DNA from: Marchantia polymorpha subsp. ruderalis | Lineage: Eukaryota > Streptophyta > Marchantiopsida > Marchantiales > Marchantiaceae | DNA length: 64,000 nt | Assembly: GCA_037833965.1 (NCBI GenBank) | Contig: AP031351.1 | Location: 16,318,501-16,382,500, forward strand | Direction of reading: 5' to 3' | Shown here: in pieces, positions 23,340-36,860 of the stretch | How positions within the stretch are numbered: the stretch's first letter is position 1 | Layout of the letters: every line of letters begins with the position of its first letter | Notes under the pieces: generated by a model | Database searches by the model: none | Seen by the model: only the letters and a program-made list of their open reading frames with translations | Told to the model about the DNA's origin: nothing | Made by a program: the position numbers and the translations under genes

Positions 23340-25550
23340 AGATCTTTAACTCCTCCAACTTAATGGTATTGTACGCCTGAAATTTAGGTCAATCTATAGA
23401 AAGCCTACCTGTACTTTCGTCACGAAACAGTTGTAAATCCCAAAAAAATCTTAAGATCGAAGCGAGAGCATGACGTGACCAACAGCCATATGAGTCTGGG
23501 ACTGACAGAACAAGGTGGTACTTGTGATATTTCTGCTTGTGATGTTTCATTGTTTAGCAGTTTCTCCTTTTATTGAATATAAACTTTCTTCCCATGTGCC
23601 CCCCTTTCTTTCTTTCCTTCTACCCCAATATGATTTGTACTTCAAAATTCCTGGTATAGTCGCACTCAATTTCTGTTTATTTCTCGCATTTGTTACTTAC
23701 ACTTGAAATGAGGATGTAGGCCAAATCCTGGACTTGCATTTGAACAGATTAAAATAATAATAAAATAGTGAAATAATCATGTCCGAATGGTGAAGTGCAA
23801 AAACATAATTGGAAATCAATTTGAAGATTAATCTCTTTCTAGGGACGTGATTTGTGATGTAAATTTGCAACCACAAGTCTGGTGAAAAGTATTTGGAACA
23901 GCTGACGTGTTCCCCAGATCTAATCATGAGATTATGCTATATTGAAGAACCTTCGAACTTGAAAATGCATGTAGGTTCTTTGCCACACGCTTACATAAGA
24001 AAATGTCAAAGCTCTACTTAAAGTTGTACGTGCAGGGGGACCAATTTCATTTGGTACAGACACCATGAGGTCCAATCAAACCCAAGAATACACCATCTTT
24101 GGATCTCGGGCCTGGAATGGGGTGGAGACCGCCGATATTCTACAACAGAAATACATTGTTGTCCACGCAATGAATGGAGATTTCGTCCACTTTAGACTTC
24201 ATCCGCCATGTCTCTCCTCTCTGTGGAGCAAGGGCCATCGCAACCACAAGGCAGTTATCTTAGTTCTCCGATTTGACGGTTTATGGACTTATTTACTCTC
24301 ACTGTGTGGTTGGTCAATTATTTTGTGATGTCAGAAAATCAGAGTCTAAATCATCTTATTCTTTTTATATCTTACTTATTGCAACTAACGTGTCCAAATA
24401 ATAAAGATTTGTACATACCTGAATTTTTTCTTAATTTTGATAGAATGACGAATAAATTCACCAAAGTACGTAAGTCGTATCAGATTCTCAAACATTTTTT
24501 TTTCTAAGTAAATATTTCATCTTGTTATGAAACTATTAGATAGATATCTATATATGAAATTGAATACATAAAAAAATTCGACGTTAAATAGTTCACATTA
24601 CATGTAAATTATTTGATTCAGATTGTAAATATAAAGATTTTAATATATGATGTATGTCAAATGTCAGATTATTAAAGGCCGTTTACCCTGTTAGTTCCTC
24701 CTTGGATGGTTTAATGGGTATTCCGTCCTTTTCCAATTTTGCACTTTGTCCCCGATTAACTTATAGTTTTGCGTAAACAAGTCATTGTCAGAAGTTAAAA
24801 AGTGTTGAGTTTTTAAGAAAGCTTAATTTGCACCCTAGATGATTTAGGTTGGACTCAAATTCAACCTGTCATTTAATTGAATCTTAAAACTAAAATATGG
24901 GCCATTTCCAATATGGAGTGCACTTTTTGATCCCAACATGATCCGAAGAAAATGTAGTGATCTTTGTGCTAGTCATTACATATCCTGATGGATAAATCAA
25001 TGTGAGCATTATACTTGCGTGTGGGTCCTTCTTGGAGTGAGAGCTTGCCGTTCTTGTCTACACATCGCTTGGGATTTCCGCTCTTCTTTGGCCTTGTATT
25101 TCATGGTGAACGGTCCTCCTATCTGTCCGTTTCAAAAACGCGCCTCATCCATTCATTGCGTAGCCGAAAGCTTGCTTCATCATCTTGTCACATTCCGCAC
25201 ATTTCAGATATTTAAAATATCTGAATAATTCACGTTTCAGATATTGCAGTGAAAAACGATGTATTGTTGTCTCATTCTTGGGTGGCAGTAATTTGGTGGA
25301 AGAGTGATGAGATATCACATGTGCTCATCGGAAGAAGAAAAGCTTTGCACTTGTCTTTCTCTCAATCTGTCTGTCCACCCCCCGCCCATTACGGTTGATA
25401 TGGAAAATGGATACGTGTTCAATTTCACATAGCAACATTCTCCCGCAGTTGCTTCGTAAAGAAGGGTTAGAGGACCCACTTGCCCCTCATACGTGTGTTA
25501 TAGTACACAGGTCAAGTTTAGAAATCCATCACCAAGGCAGATTTACAAAC
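23340..25550. other. Intergenic DNA, no gene recognised
   Basis: Mixed to AT-rich. The stretch near 24676-24900 (a CTTTGTCCCCG-type text with an AATTTTGCACTTT word) resembles non-autonomous repeats common in plants, but I find no paired ends. The ORF at 24065-24328 has no match I recognise. Confidence 0.4.
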
Positions 25551-25551
25551 T

Positions 25552-25643
25552 TTTCATGTGGGGGGCGGGCCTCGAACTTTGCTCTTATCATTTGCTAAGT
25601 GTCCAATAGACTGGTGCTGCAATCAATTACACCATATATGAAA
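25552..25643 (-). other. tRNA-like segment on the minus strand (pseudo-tRNA or SINE head)
   Basis: On the minus strand TGGTGTAATTGATTGCAGCA resembles a tRNA D-arm and A box, and AGTTCGAGGCCC is a good B box. The outer ends TTTCAT and ATGAAA pair. The central part contains GTCTATTGGACACT, like an anticodon arm but without a clean 5-bp stem. At 92 nt it is long for a tRNA. Probably a tRNA-derived pseudogene or the head of a SINE. Confidence 0.4.
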
Positions 25644-26443
25644 GTTATCAAGACTGCAATCTGGATTGGTCGCGTTAGTCAATACTACCAGTTAACTCCA
25701 AAATCACCTGAATATACGTGGAGAGCCAAGACGAATGCTTTCTACATTCCTCTTCGACGATATCTCCAAATATATAATGTTCACACAAACTTAGTGGCTA
25801 AAATAATATCACCATGACGAAGTATATCGACGGTAACTCACTTCGAATAACAATTCTTGTTGTTTGCATTATTTAGATATTTTAGTATCAAAAGTACTCA
25901 AATCCCACCAGAATCTAGATGCATATTACCATTTGGTTTTATTCATGTAAGCATAAAATAATTATTCTCATAATTTTTTCTACTTCTTTAAATATACTTC
26001 TAATAAAAATTCTGAATAATCGCTATAATATATGCTCTTTAATGTGCAATTGTTGATTACTTGTGGCTTGACGAAGTGAAGATTTTCTCTATATTCTGGA
26101 TGGTGGGAATTCAGAGCTAGAACGTCAACATGAGCTCTGTAGAGAGTGTCATATTCCGTACATCTAACGGTACTACCCATTCATAAAGCTTCCAGCAGTA
26201 CGAGTCTGGTAGATGTAACTTGTGTTCAGACGCAAAGACATGAAAAGCTGAGGCCACAACGTGAAGCATACCAGCCTACTCCTTCATTTCTAACCACACT
26301 CTTTCTGGATATTCTGTGCCGTATGTATTTAGCCACCATACAATCCCATGCAGGGGAATAGATGCTTTGGTTATTTGCTACCTTAGATCTGTGATCAAGA
26401 TATACCGGCAGGATATGATACTTGTGCGCTAAAAATAGTAACT

Positions 26444-26504
26444 GATTATCGAATTATGAGCCAACAGGCTAATGATTAGCCTGTTGGCTTAAAATTCGAT
26501 TATC
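26444..26504. repeat. Near-perfect 61-nt palindrome (30-bp arms, 1-nt centre)
   Basis: The arms 26444-26473 and 26475-26504 match at 27 of 30 positions, and the inner 15 bp on each side are perfect (AGCCAACAGGCTAAT against ATTAGCCTGTTGGCT). One of the mismatches is a G-T pair in RNA. It is not inside any gene I can see. Confidence 0.95.
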
Positions 26505-27619
26505 AATATCGGTATCATGTCACATCAGCCGCTAATGTGACTTGAGACTGGATGCTCGGAGGAAATTTAGACTAAAGATATTGCAGGGAGGTAAATGACA
26601 TGTGAGAGAAAAATAAGTTCAAGCTAGAAGTATTTAGCAAATGAATCCATTTCTAAGACTCATTGGCTTGGTATTTCAGCTACACACTTTCATTAGAAAA
26701 CACGTAGCTAAGTTCTGTACGTTGTTTTAGAGATAACGTACACAACTGTGGCTACTTTTCAAGGTTCTCCTTGTGATATGTGACTAGGTCGAATAAAAGC
26801 ATTTGTTTAAATTTACAGACACGGTCAACAAATCTTTCATCAATTCTTCTCGTGAGGTTATAGTTTCATTTGTATCACATTTAGGTATCCATTGCTCTTA
26901 GTTTCCTTCAGCGTTGTTTTTTTATCATATCTGCTTCCTTGCAATTTCATGTACTTTAAAATCTCACTTGTATGTACTTTTTGGCCTCTTCCCAAGTTAC
27001 AAATGTGAATGTGACTACTCATACCTTAAAAAACGCGGTGACAATGTTGACAACGTAATGCTATGACGAATCATTAGGGAAGTAAAAGATACTTTTAATT
27101 CTAACAGAATATATAGCTCCATTCTAATAAAAGGAAAACTCTAATAAATTTAGTTAAAAGAAAAACATTGATTGACACTTAAGTCACATTCGAAAGTTGG
27201 TTAGAGACCGAAAAAGAAGAAAAGGGGGTTTTTCAATACTAGAAATTTAATATATTAAATTTTCCACATTTTACGGTTTTAATCTAGTCAATTGTAGTAA
27301 TGTGTGTATATCCTAGTCTAATCGTCAATTTGAAATGTTGTTTTATATCACGACCATACAAAATCCTTGGTTCAATATGTTGTGATATTGTTATAGCGCT
27401 CCCTCTCGTATTGTTAAATCTAGATAAGGAAGGAAGGAAAAGTAATAATATATGGATTCTCTGGATAGAAAAGATAAGATAACATTACATATCACTTCTA
27501 TATATGTTAGCATATGTATAGTTATCTCATATGTAAGCTTCCTATGTTTGTATAGAGTATTTGTGTATACTTTCGCAGCAAAGTCTTTCGTAAACTGTAC
27601 CTTTTCATAGAGTCCAAAG

Positions 27620-27660
27620 AGTGTGTGAACAAAAATCCTGAAGAAATGTGTTCACACACT
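27620..27660. repeat. Hairpin with 12-bp perfect arms
   Basis: AGTGTGTGAACA and TGTTCACACACT are perfect inverted copies separated by 17 nt. Function unknown. Confidence 0.85.
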
Positions 27661-30547
27661 GTTTGGCACACAATGTGCAATCATTCTTAATTGAATATAA
27701 TTTGAATTATGCAAATAAGGTTGCACTGTCCTCATACAATAGGATTTGAGGAGGAGGTCCCTCTGAAAGCTCGAGTGCAAATGAGATAATATGATTAAAT
27801 TATCCTTATCTAATGCTTAATTTATGATTACGGACGTTGAGATTTTTGCATGCTTAAAAAACTATTCCATCACAGTCATAGTCTATTCCGAACCATGATA
27901 GCTAGTTCTTTGAAGAAATTATGACATGTTTTGAATTGCTCATGGTGAGTATCATATAGAATATTCTTTATTCCACAAAAGAATTGCTCACTATAAGCTT
28001 GAAGAACAAGCTCATATTTTTAGTTCTTTTGAAATTACATATAACTTGTGTAACTTTCTTTTAATGTCTTTTGATAGAGATCGTGCCTGATCCAGCTAAC
28101 AAGTTAGTTGAAAATTTGATGACAGTTTGTGTTTAGTTTGTAGCCTACAGAAGTGCTTCAATTCCTTTATTCTTACAACTTTTAATCTAATTGAATCTGA
28201 ATAGATAGCTATATGCTTGCAAAACAGAAGCACAGTTTATAAGATCCTGATCTGAACATACCTCCCCTTGGACCTGTATTTATACATATGCAAATCTAAT
28301 AACTAAATCAACATCAATAAATCTAAGGGCTGAACAACGTCATGTACAATGTTCTGGTATCTTCACAACGTAAAATCTGTAAAGGAATTTCATTATTTTT
28401 TTCAATTATCCAATTATAAGTAATATCGAGGTTATATATCGTAAGCTTATATCCAATATCGTAATATCAAGGTTTTTCATCTTAAAAATATCAACAATAA
28501 ATAAAATGCCATCAACTAGTCACATGATGTTGAGCTCAGCCACAAAAGCAAACATTCATGAAAAGAATTATCTCATTATGAAGATAAAGATGCAAGGTAT
28601 CTTCTTAATTCGTATAACCTTGATAAGAAATAATCAGATGTCTTTGACATGTTGAAGGTTATTCCTTTTGCCAACGTGAATCCTTCACGCTGTCCTTAAG
28701 ATTTATCATCAATCTATAGATCAAAGTCATCTTCATATTTATATTAGTGTCCAACTTCCATATACATATAAAATGATAACATAGTTACATATGTTAGATT
28801 TGCAGTAATACTATGTCTTTACATAATCGATGCATGTATAGGAAAAGCTTGAGCCACAATGAGTACGTGATATTTAGAAAAAATATCATAATTTTCATTT
28901 TTTTTTTAAAACATCCATTTGCACTCCACATGTTAAACTTGCTTAAGTATGAAGACTATTGGACCAAATTATATTTTTAAACACAATCTTTGCGTCTTTC
29001 CATTTTGGTCAATCAAAATCCAATGTTTAACTTTTTAAACAAGTCAGATCATTCTCATCGACTCTCAGACATTTGGGAAAAAAAAAACTCTAATGATTCT
29101 AAATTTCTCACTATTCCTCATTAATTCTTGTTTTATATAGTAAATTATGTTAATCTTCTAAGGCATGACCTCAACCCCAGCATGAATACTTCATAATGAC
29201 ATTTTACAAGAATATAATATCACTACATGTGGCACGATACAAAATAGGGCGCAAGTACCTCAAGCAGATGATTGAAAGTATTGCAGCATTTTCTGGAACA
29301 TGTAGTCTAACTGCATTCAATGCTTAAAATAAGTCAATCATTTGTGATGCCACTATATTAAATTAAAGTATCTTCAATCTGTACAAGATAACCTTCCAAA
29401 CTCTTATTATCTCCAATTGTAAATATGTACAAGGACTAGCTTGTCCAATGAATCATGGAAATTCAACTTCTTCAAAAAGATACCATAAAAACAACATTGT
29501 GATAAAATCTTTTAGGAGAATTCAAAATGAATTCACTTATAGAGAAGTATCTTAACGATCCTAATTCTGCTTCATGTTTTCTTTCAAACATAATAGATCG
29601 ACCATACGGACGGTTTATTCGTGGAGTCTAATGTTTCACTTCAATGTGCACAAGGTTTACACATTCTCTTAACATTTTCAATATGGAAGATTCAAAGCTC
29701 ATGTTCCAAAGGTGTTGAGAGTATTGCATCTTATTATGGTCGTTTTAAGTTTTTCCATCCACTCAAGACATTTTACCACACACATAATCAAGACCTTTTC
29801 CTTGTGGTAAAAAACTAAAGAGATCAACCTGAACACATTGGTAAATTTACGAATATTTTGTTAAAGTTTAAAGTGTAGAGGTAAAAAATATGACATAAAT
29901 GTGCAACCTTCAGTCATGATAAACACCCACTTGATCATCAAAATGAGCATTATAACAATGACGGTGCGCTTTTAAGATGAGTCTTCTTTTTCAACAAACA
30001 AGGTGTGTTATGGAATATATGTAAGTTAATTATTTAACAATTAGAAATTTTATAGAGAATAATGTCCAAAGATGAAGAGATAACAAACATTTCAAAATCT
30101 TCAACATTATCATCACTATGCTCAATTTTTATGATCTCTATATATCCACATTTCTTATCATAGATGAGTCTTTTCATTATCATAAAAGTTGTACTTTTTT
30201 ACAAGACAAGGAGCAATCTTGCCAAAGTGCCTAACTTTTGTTTTGTTAAGTATCCTTGGTTTTGAAGCTAGAAATGGAAAGAATTGTAAGATGAAATATG
30301 GAGGATCATTAGGCTTGTAGGCATGAGTATTGTCAAATATTGAACATATTATCTTTCTTATCTTATATACTCGATCTATCTCCGATCTTTTTGATAGTGA
30401 ATGGCGAGTACTCATTGATAATTGAATGTATGCTTTTCAAGGATGATGATCATTATGCACAAGCTAAGTTGCAGAAGTGAAATTCTTGTAGGTACTACAT
30501 CATGAATCTACTTTTTTTTCCACAAGAAAATACATCATCACACATCA

Positions 30548-31375
30548 TTTAAGTTGAAGTCTATGTCGTGTAGTCTTAGAAAATTTTTATTTAGAAGTTT
30601 AATGTTGCATGTAGTATTATATGGAACCCAAGTGTGGAGCTTTGGTTGTAAGAAGACAAGTTGGAAGTGTGTGGAGAGGATGCATAAGATATTTCTACAA
30701 GAAGAATTGGGTGTGAGAAACCAAACTCCATATGCCCTTCTTCTTGCTAGAACAAGTTGTTTACCTCTAGAGGCTGAAGTTATATACTTGACCATCACTT
30801 ACATCAGAAGGATGAGATCTCTTGATGCTTCTCACGTTACTCTTCAAGCTTTGCGTGCCACACATGTCAAAGGGTGGTTAGCAGATGTGATAACTTGGTC
30901 TTTGAGGTGGAATGTGGTAAAACGTGATTGAAACCTGCAACCTGTGACACTCCGCGAACGTCTAAAGAAGGAGTTTCAGATGATTATTTGGAGCAAGCGT
31001 AGCATCAAGATGCAGTTTTATAAACTTCATGTGAAATCTATACTTGTTTATTGTGAAGAGCTACTTGCATGAATCTTTATGTCCTTACGTCATATTATTG
31101 CTAGGCATAGAACTGGATCTCATATGCTTGGAATTGAGGAAGTACATTGGTTTAATATTGATAAGAGTGGACGTATTTGTAGGTTATCTGACGATGAATA
31201 CATTGAGAATGAAGAGCATGTATTTGTTACTTGTCCTATGTACAAAAACATTAGGCTTGCTCATAATATAGAGGTTGAGCATTTATATTCTTTATTACAG
31301 TCAGTTGCTTTTGATTTAGGTTGTCATATTAAGAACATTATTAGTAACCATTCTAGTGCTCTTGGCACTAGCTAG
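30548..31375 (+). mobile_element. 5'-truncated LINE: end of the reverse-transcriptase ORF
   Basis: One frame from 30554 to 31375 is interrupted by only two TGA codons (near 30929 and 31070). It reads like the post-RT region of non-LTR elements: a LYGTQVW motif, FLQEELGVRNQTPYALLL, and later LRHIIARHRTGSHMLGIE. It ends in a zinc-binding-like tail ENEEHVFVTCPMY. In that tail the first Cys pair is reduced to CRLS (one Cys lost). The catalytic RT core and endonuclease are absent, as expected for 5' truncation. It is much better preserved than the copia relics, so it is younger. A 3' UTR follows, to perhaps 31,520. Confidence 0.82.
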
Positions 31376-31379
31376 GGAT

Positions 31380-32450
31380 TGACCTTTGGGATCTTTTCCC
31401 TTGTTTGTAATTTTCGCATGTAGTGCGTTTTTCAACCTATTGACATTTTGGGTCCCCGGGCTTGTACTATTATCATTTACCATTTTTTATTTATGTTTTG
31501 ATTCAATTTTGGCTTTCTTTTTTACTTCCTTTCATAGGTAATACTCTTCTTTATCAAGTTATTATTGGACAAACAATACAATTATGATCATCGTGATCAT
31601 TATTCTTCTTCAATTTTTATGATCATTATTATTTTCAATGATATTTACATCATTGAAAATAATAATGATATGCGCCTTATCCTTTTTTATCATTTTGATG
31701 CGATTTTTTCCTTATTTATCAAGTGTTAATGGATTGTGACTAAATATTTATCCTTTGTAAACTTCATTTGAAATTAGTCTTTTGGACTTTTTAGTGTGTT
31801 TAAATTCCAACGTTGAATGAGTGCTTTTATTGATATTAAGAACTGGTTAATAAAGATCTAAATAGTACTGTTTTCGAGCTAAATAATCCTTTCTAGTAAT
31901 AGTACCTGTTTCTTGTGGGCCAACACAAAGTTGGCAACCTAGATTACGGAGAGTTTTTTTACAATCATGTGATCATTAATAATGTGTTTACCACAAAATG
32001 TAACTCAACTCTCAATAAGTCCAGGCGTCCTGTGAACGAGGTAAGAAGACCATCTTTTTAATGTTAGATAAACCTTCAGTGTTAATCACAATAAAAGAGT
32101 ATGAGTAATGCTCAGTCAAATGCTACGATCTTAAGATCTAACTTAGGATCTAAATGTATTCAAACTAATCCAATGTATGTTTGGCCATTGTTCCATCGCA
32201 ATTCTCATACAACGGATTAATTATTGTCTATGCTATGTGGGAAAGTTAGTCATGTGATTAGAATAATTATAGTCTTAGACGAAGTCTATAGTTGATCTAC
32301 TGCCGCAACAAGATAGTGATATTTGATCATAACACAGTTTATCAAGAGTTGTCATCTTTAAAATGTATGCCTTTCGGTATGGTAATGAATAACTGTTGTG
32401 TAAATTGCGTCTCTAAGTTGGAGGATTGCTGTTGTTCATAGTGGTTGGGC
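31380..32450. other. LINE 3' flank and AT-rich DNA
   Basis: Contains the perfect hairpin at 31622-31669. No gene seen. Confidence 0.5.
31622..31669. repeat. Perfect 21-bp inverted repeat with 6-nt loop
   Basis: ATCATTATTATTTTCAATGA(T) at 622-642 and its exact reverse complement at 649-669 flank ATTTAC. The related words ATGATCATCGTGATCATTATT lie just upstream. It follows the LINE 3' end by about 250 bp. Confidence 0.95.
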
Positions 32451-34200
32451 ACTACAGTGTGCATTGTCAAAACGACTTCTGAACAAGGAAGTCAGTGTCA
32501 TTGTGATCCTCCCCTTTCTCTTGATAATCAACCCGATGCCACAGATCAGCAGTGTAAATCTTGAGACTGTTATTGTTCCACCAATCGTACCTATGACGTC
32601 TCAGCTAACACAGACTGATCTCACAACAGTGAGTTCTGAAAGTTAGAGAGAATCAATGGAAGAAAAAGGACTTTTTCCCCTGTACATTTATGATATTGAT
32701 ATATTTCATCTGTCACAGTGGAGTAAATCCAGTGAGTAGTACTGAAGGCGTCCTGTCACCATTTATCATTGTCGCTTCCGCGTATCGTGTGTCACCGTGG
32801 GTTCTATGTGCAGTGCTACTACTATGATAAATATCCCGGCTCGCAAACTTTTTTCAAATACTCCGCCATACTGCCTCTCATGAAAAGACATGACGTTGGA
32901 AAGTGAACAAGCAATGAGCCAAACCAGAAGATCTGGCTCCTACCAGAGTCCCCTTGCACATGGCTTGAAACAAGGCTCCTCACCTGTGACGCACGAAGCA
33001 AAATTTTTTTTATGTCTTTGCCATAATCTTACTACAACGTGTTCAGCACTAGCGGAGAATCTGGCCATGCAGTAGCATACAGTACCTACTTCTCCCCAGT
33101 CCTCACTTGTCCGGCAATGTGTGTTTGTGAAGGACGACCATGTTATATAACGGAAAGATATTTTCAGGTCACATGGCTACAATGGATGCAACAACACAAC
33201 ACCGGAGCATCGCTCAGCCGAAAATTGATGAATGAGTTGCTCGGATTGGCCGTCGCCAAGCTCCCTCTTCTAACAGTATCCTTCGCTTTAGAATGATTTA
33301 GGCATCATAGAGAATATGTTCAGAAACTGTGAGTTGATGTTAAGCAACAGTACAACGATGGATCACATCAAGTTCAACCCGACAATAACGTCTTTTTGGA
33401 GAACGCGTTTTCACTTCCTGTGCCCAAAAACTGTAAAATTACTGCCTCATAATCCAGAACGTAAAATTTGCTTCCTCGCACCATGCCAGCCAGACCAGAC
33501 CTTAAAACCGGTCCGATAGGCAATCTCGTTCTTGTGCTTAAAGCATTTAGTCGGTTGCCTTGGGTGCAATGTTTGATTTAGGGTGGCCAGAGTGAGGTAT
33601 ACTATAGTGGTGGGACAGCGTTTATCATTCAAAGCAGAGTCATTGATTCAAGACATCGGCATCGTTGTAGACAGGAAAGCAAGAGACAGACAGAGAGACA
33701 TTCTTACTCTCACGGGGAAGCAAGGCAAATGCCAGTTATTTATTCACCCACGTAGTCACAACACCACATGCATTCAGGTGCAGCTGAGTGAAACATGTAG
33801 AGGTGGAATCAAACTGAAGTCTTTCAGAGCCCAAGTCGCCAGGATCCTTCCTAGAATATTATCAGAAGGCAGTTATCTAGTGAGGACTTTTCTTCCAAAA
33901 AATAAGCTGTCTGGCAGGCCTGTAGTGACCGTGTGTCAGATCGGGTTATGAGGAAGTCACTCATTCGAGTTTGGTTTGGGCATGAGGAAGTAAACGTCTT
34001 GTTTGAGAGCTGCATTGCGATATCATCAGGTAAGTAGTTGCCGTAAACGGAGCGCTCGTCACAGAAGTCAAGATTATGCATGCAAACGGGTTGTAGCTTG
34101 AGCCCAAACAAACGGAGGAGACAAGTAGATAAGATTCTGGGTGCAACTAGTACAACTCTCGGACATGAGACTTTTAATACTACCTTAGATCACTACTGAA
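32450..34200. other. GC-richer island with unassigned ORFs
   Basis: Composition is gene-like. The plus-strand frames 32464-32646, 33039-33296 and 33583-33951 (122 codons) are open, but their translations match no family I know, and short opposite-strand ORFs overlap them. It could be a spliced gene, a non-coding RNA locus or gene debris. No CDS is claimed. Confidence 0.35.
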
Positions 34201-35820
34201 CAGGTTGTTTCCTGATGAACACAAATTTCGACGTCTTGTACAGGTTCCAAGCTTCATCGAAATTTTATTTTATTTTAATGTTCATGATACTTGTTTTGAA
34301 GTAACTCCTACGTCACACCCTTACGATATGCTACCCACTGAGATAGGCATTTTCTCGTGTCTGGAAGACCTCTTTTTGTGACGAGATACAAAAGCACTGC
34401 ATCAACAATCTGTTGTGTCACCAGCTATGCGAAAACAGTGTGTCTAGTGATGTGGAATATCTTTTCTCGAGCAGCCTCCACTATTTAGCTTTTACGCCAA
34501 CAACACGAGACAAGTGTTACAATTTGTGATTGTGCACGAACTCCCTTACTGAAACCAAAAACCTGTTGAGGGAAACCCTTATCTGCTCTGTAAGTTGTTA
34601 TTAGCTGTAGGTCTTTGCCCAGGTCCCCGACGTGTATGAAATGTCAGTGAGTTAGCAAGAGTCCAAAAAACAAGTAGTGTGATTCGGAAACTTCCAGCAG
34701 TTGTGCAGGTACCATCACCAGCGCGATCAAACTGATTCTGTAGACAACGTGAGATGCTGAAACGATTGTTGACGTGAACTGAGAATCTACATCAAATTCC
34801 TCGCACTGACTTCAGAGAAGTCAACGAAAAGAAGAATCCCATAGGATGAAATTTCTGAGTCACAGAACTGTTTCACAAGTCTACTCACGGAATTGAGCTT
34901 CTCTATCGGAATTCAGACATTCTGCGCTGGTGATCGATCAGTGACTTCAGTATATTAAGTCAACGAAAAGAAGCCCAACCTCCCTCGTCCCATGTCACAT
35001 GTAAGTATAAAATCCTTAATAAGGTGGCAATCTTGAACCAAGTTTGGATCTACCCTAACCCAATTTAATTGCAAGACGTTGTTTTCATAGAAAAGATTGC
35101 TTGTGAGTGTCAAGAAAACACTGATGCATGATAGATACAAGATCTACAAGCATATAGCCTATACCTATCTCTTCTCAGATGCAAAACCACAACCTCGTGC
35201 ACCCCGCATTTATTAGATATGCTAACTTCTCAAAATACTTCAATTTTTAAATATTAATAATTATATAATCAATTTCAAAATATATCCTGCTCTTTGAATG
35301 GAAGGACTTTTCTAGAAATGATTGAGAAAGAATGATCAAAGAGACTCAAATGTAATGGAGGTACTTGAGAAAGGATGTGCATAATTGTAGGTCAGCTTTT
35401 TGTTCATCTAACTCATTGTTTCTTAGATTATGGCCCAGCTTTTTCTCAGTTTGAGCAATCTCTTCATTTCTTTAACTAAGTTTTAATAAAACCAAACAAA
35501 AATAAATTCCTATAGAATGACCCAATTCATTTGTACGATTTGTAAAAATAAAATCAATGTAGTTCTCAAAGAAGAATATCATTGCTATTCGTAAAATCTC
35601 AATAATTTGCTCTATTGTCACCTGGCTAACAAAAATTGAAAAAACGAATGAGATTCTTTATTCAGTTAGAAGTGTGAAAACCTATTCGTTGTCTAAACTG
35701 TCCTTGTCACTCCGGTAACACTAATCTAGAGAATAGTTTTACAATGTATAGTATATCTAGTAAGAAGTAACAGGACACATATTATAGTTAATTTTCAACC
35801 ATCTTGGATTGATTAATCAT
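34200..35820. other. Intergenic DNA, no gene seen
   Basis: Mixed, then AT-rich. The word AGTCAACGAAAAGAAG occurs at 34818 and 34960, a small direct repeat. Nothing else is supported. Confidence 0.5.
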
Positions 35821-36860
35821 CTAACTTTTGGCGCTCCGGCAAGCTTTCGATCTCGATCGCCGTAACGAAAACGCTGCGTTTGTCTCAACTACGGATGATG
35901 ATGCTGGGCAACTTTGATGACTCCTCGATGATAGAAAGCATTTCCAAAGACCTGACCGTCAAACAATGAACTCTCTACGCTTTTACCTTGATTCTAGCAC
36001 CTGGAGCTCATCGAACTGCCCCGAAGTCCGCAGCAGTTCGCCCTATAATCTGTGCATAGATAGCATCAAGGCAAGCATGATGAGCTGATTTCGGAGTTTG
36101 TACCTGTCTGTACCTCCACTAACTATTCAAAACTTTTAGAAAGTACAAAGGAGGCGGTTAAATCTAGGTGAGTCGTTTCATCCTTTTGGCTACATTACAT
36201 AGTCCCGCTTCATTCGATAAGATCCCAGGAGCTTGGTCAAAGCGACTCATGGCCCTCAGATGCACTCTTCTGGCTTCCACAAAAGGTCAAGCCCAGTTTC
36301 GAGATTATTGAAATGCGGACCGAAACTCCTCCGTGCTCTGCTGCTAGTGCTGCTCAGCTTCCCAGTTTTGAAAGTCCACTAGTTGATCGATATATAGCTT
36401 CATTCATCTTTCTCTGAATCACCACCATCAGAGATAGGTTTATGAAAGCTGCAGCAAAGCTGCGTTCTTCCAAAAGTGTTTGAAAGGTATCACGTGTTGT
36501 TCAGATCAGGTGTCGGCAATAAGTCCAGGACAGCCTTAGCTTTCACAGGATCGGTAACCATCATCGTGCAGTGGGCCATGTACAATCGACAGCCGGAGGA
36601 CATGAAAGAGGCAGGCAGAGACGCCCTAAACCCCCCTATACGGCAAAAACTGAGGATCAAGAAGAGCACATGTGGAATCAGGCATCCACGAAGCGTGAGC
36701 TAAAGCCGGTGGCTTACTGCACTCAATATGATGATGTGCAACTCAGATTCGACCGCGGCTGTCAAGCTTGATTGAAGTGGATTCAGGTCTCACTGTCATG
36801 ACTTTGTCCTGTTCTCGCAGTACTCATCACTCGGCGCAGGTTACCCAGGGCTCTGCTTTT
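35820..36860. other. GC-richer island, unassigned
   Basis: About 1 kb of gene-like composition. The plus frames 36476-36703 and 36571-36771 overlap each other and show no domain. No splice structure could be built with confidence. Confidence 0.3.

Larger units (their letters stand above)
25650..30540. other. Intergenic DNA with two hairpins, no gene recognised
   Basis: Mostly AT-rich. It holds the 61-nt palindrome at 26444-26504 and the hairpin at 27620-27660. ORFs such as 26146-26361 (plus) and 30158-30415 (minus) have no family signature. Parts of 29-30 kb may be old retroelement, but I could not align them to any domain. Confidence 0.5.

Noticed and set aside
29461..29820. Copia pre-integrase region on either strand
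   Set aside because: The similarity was too weak in all frames to support a domain call.
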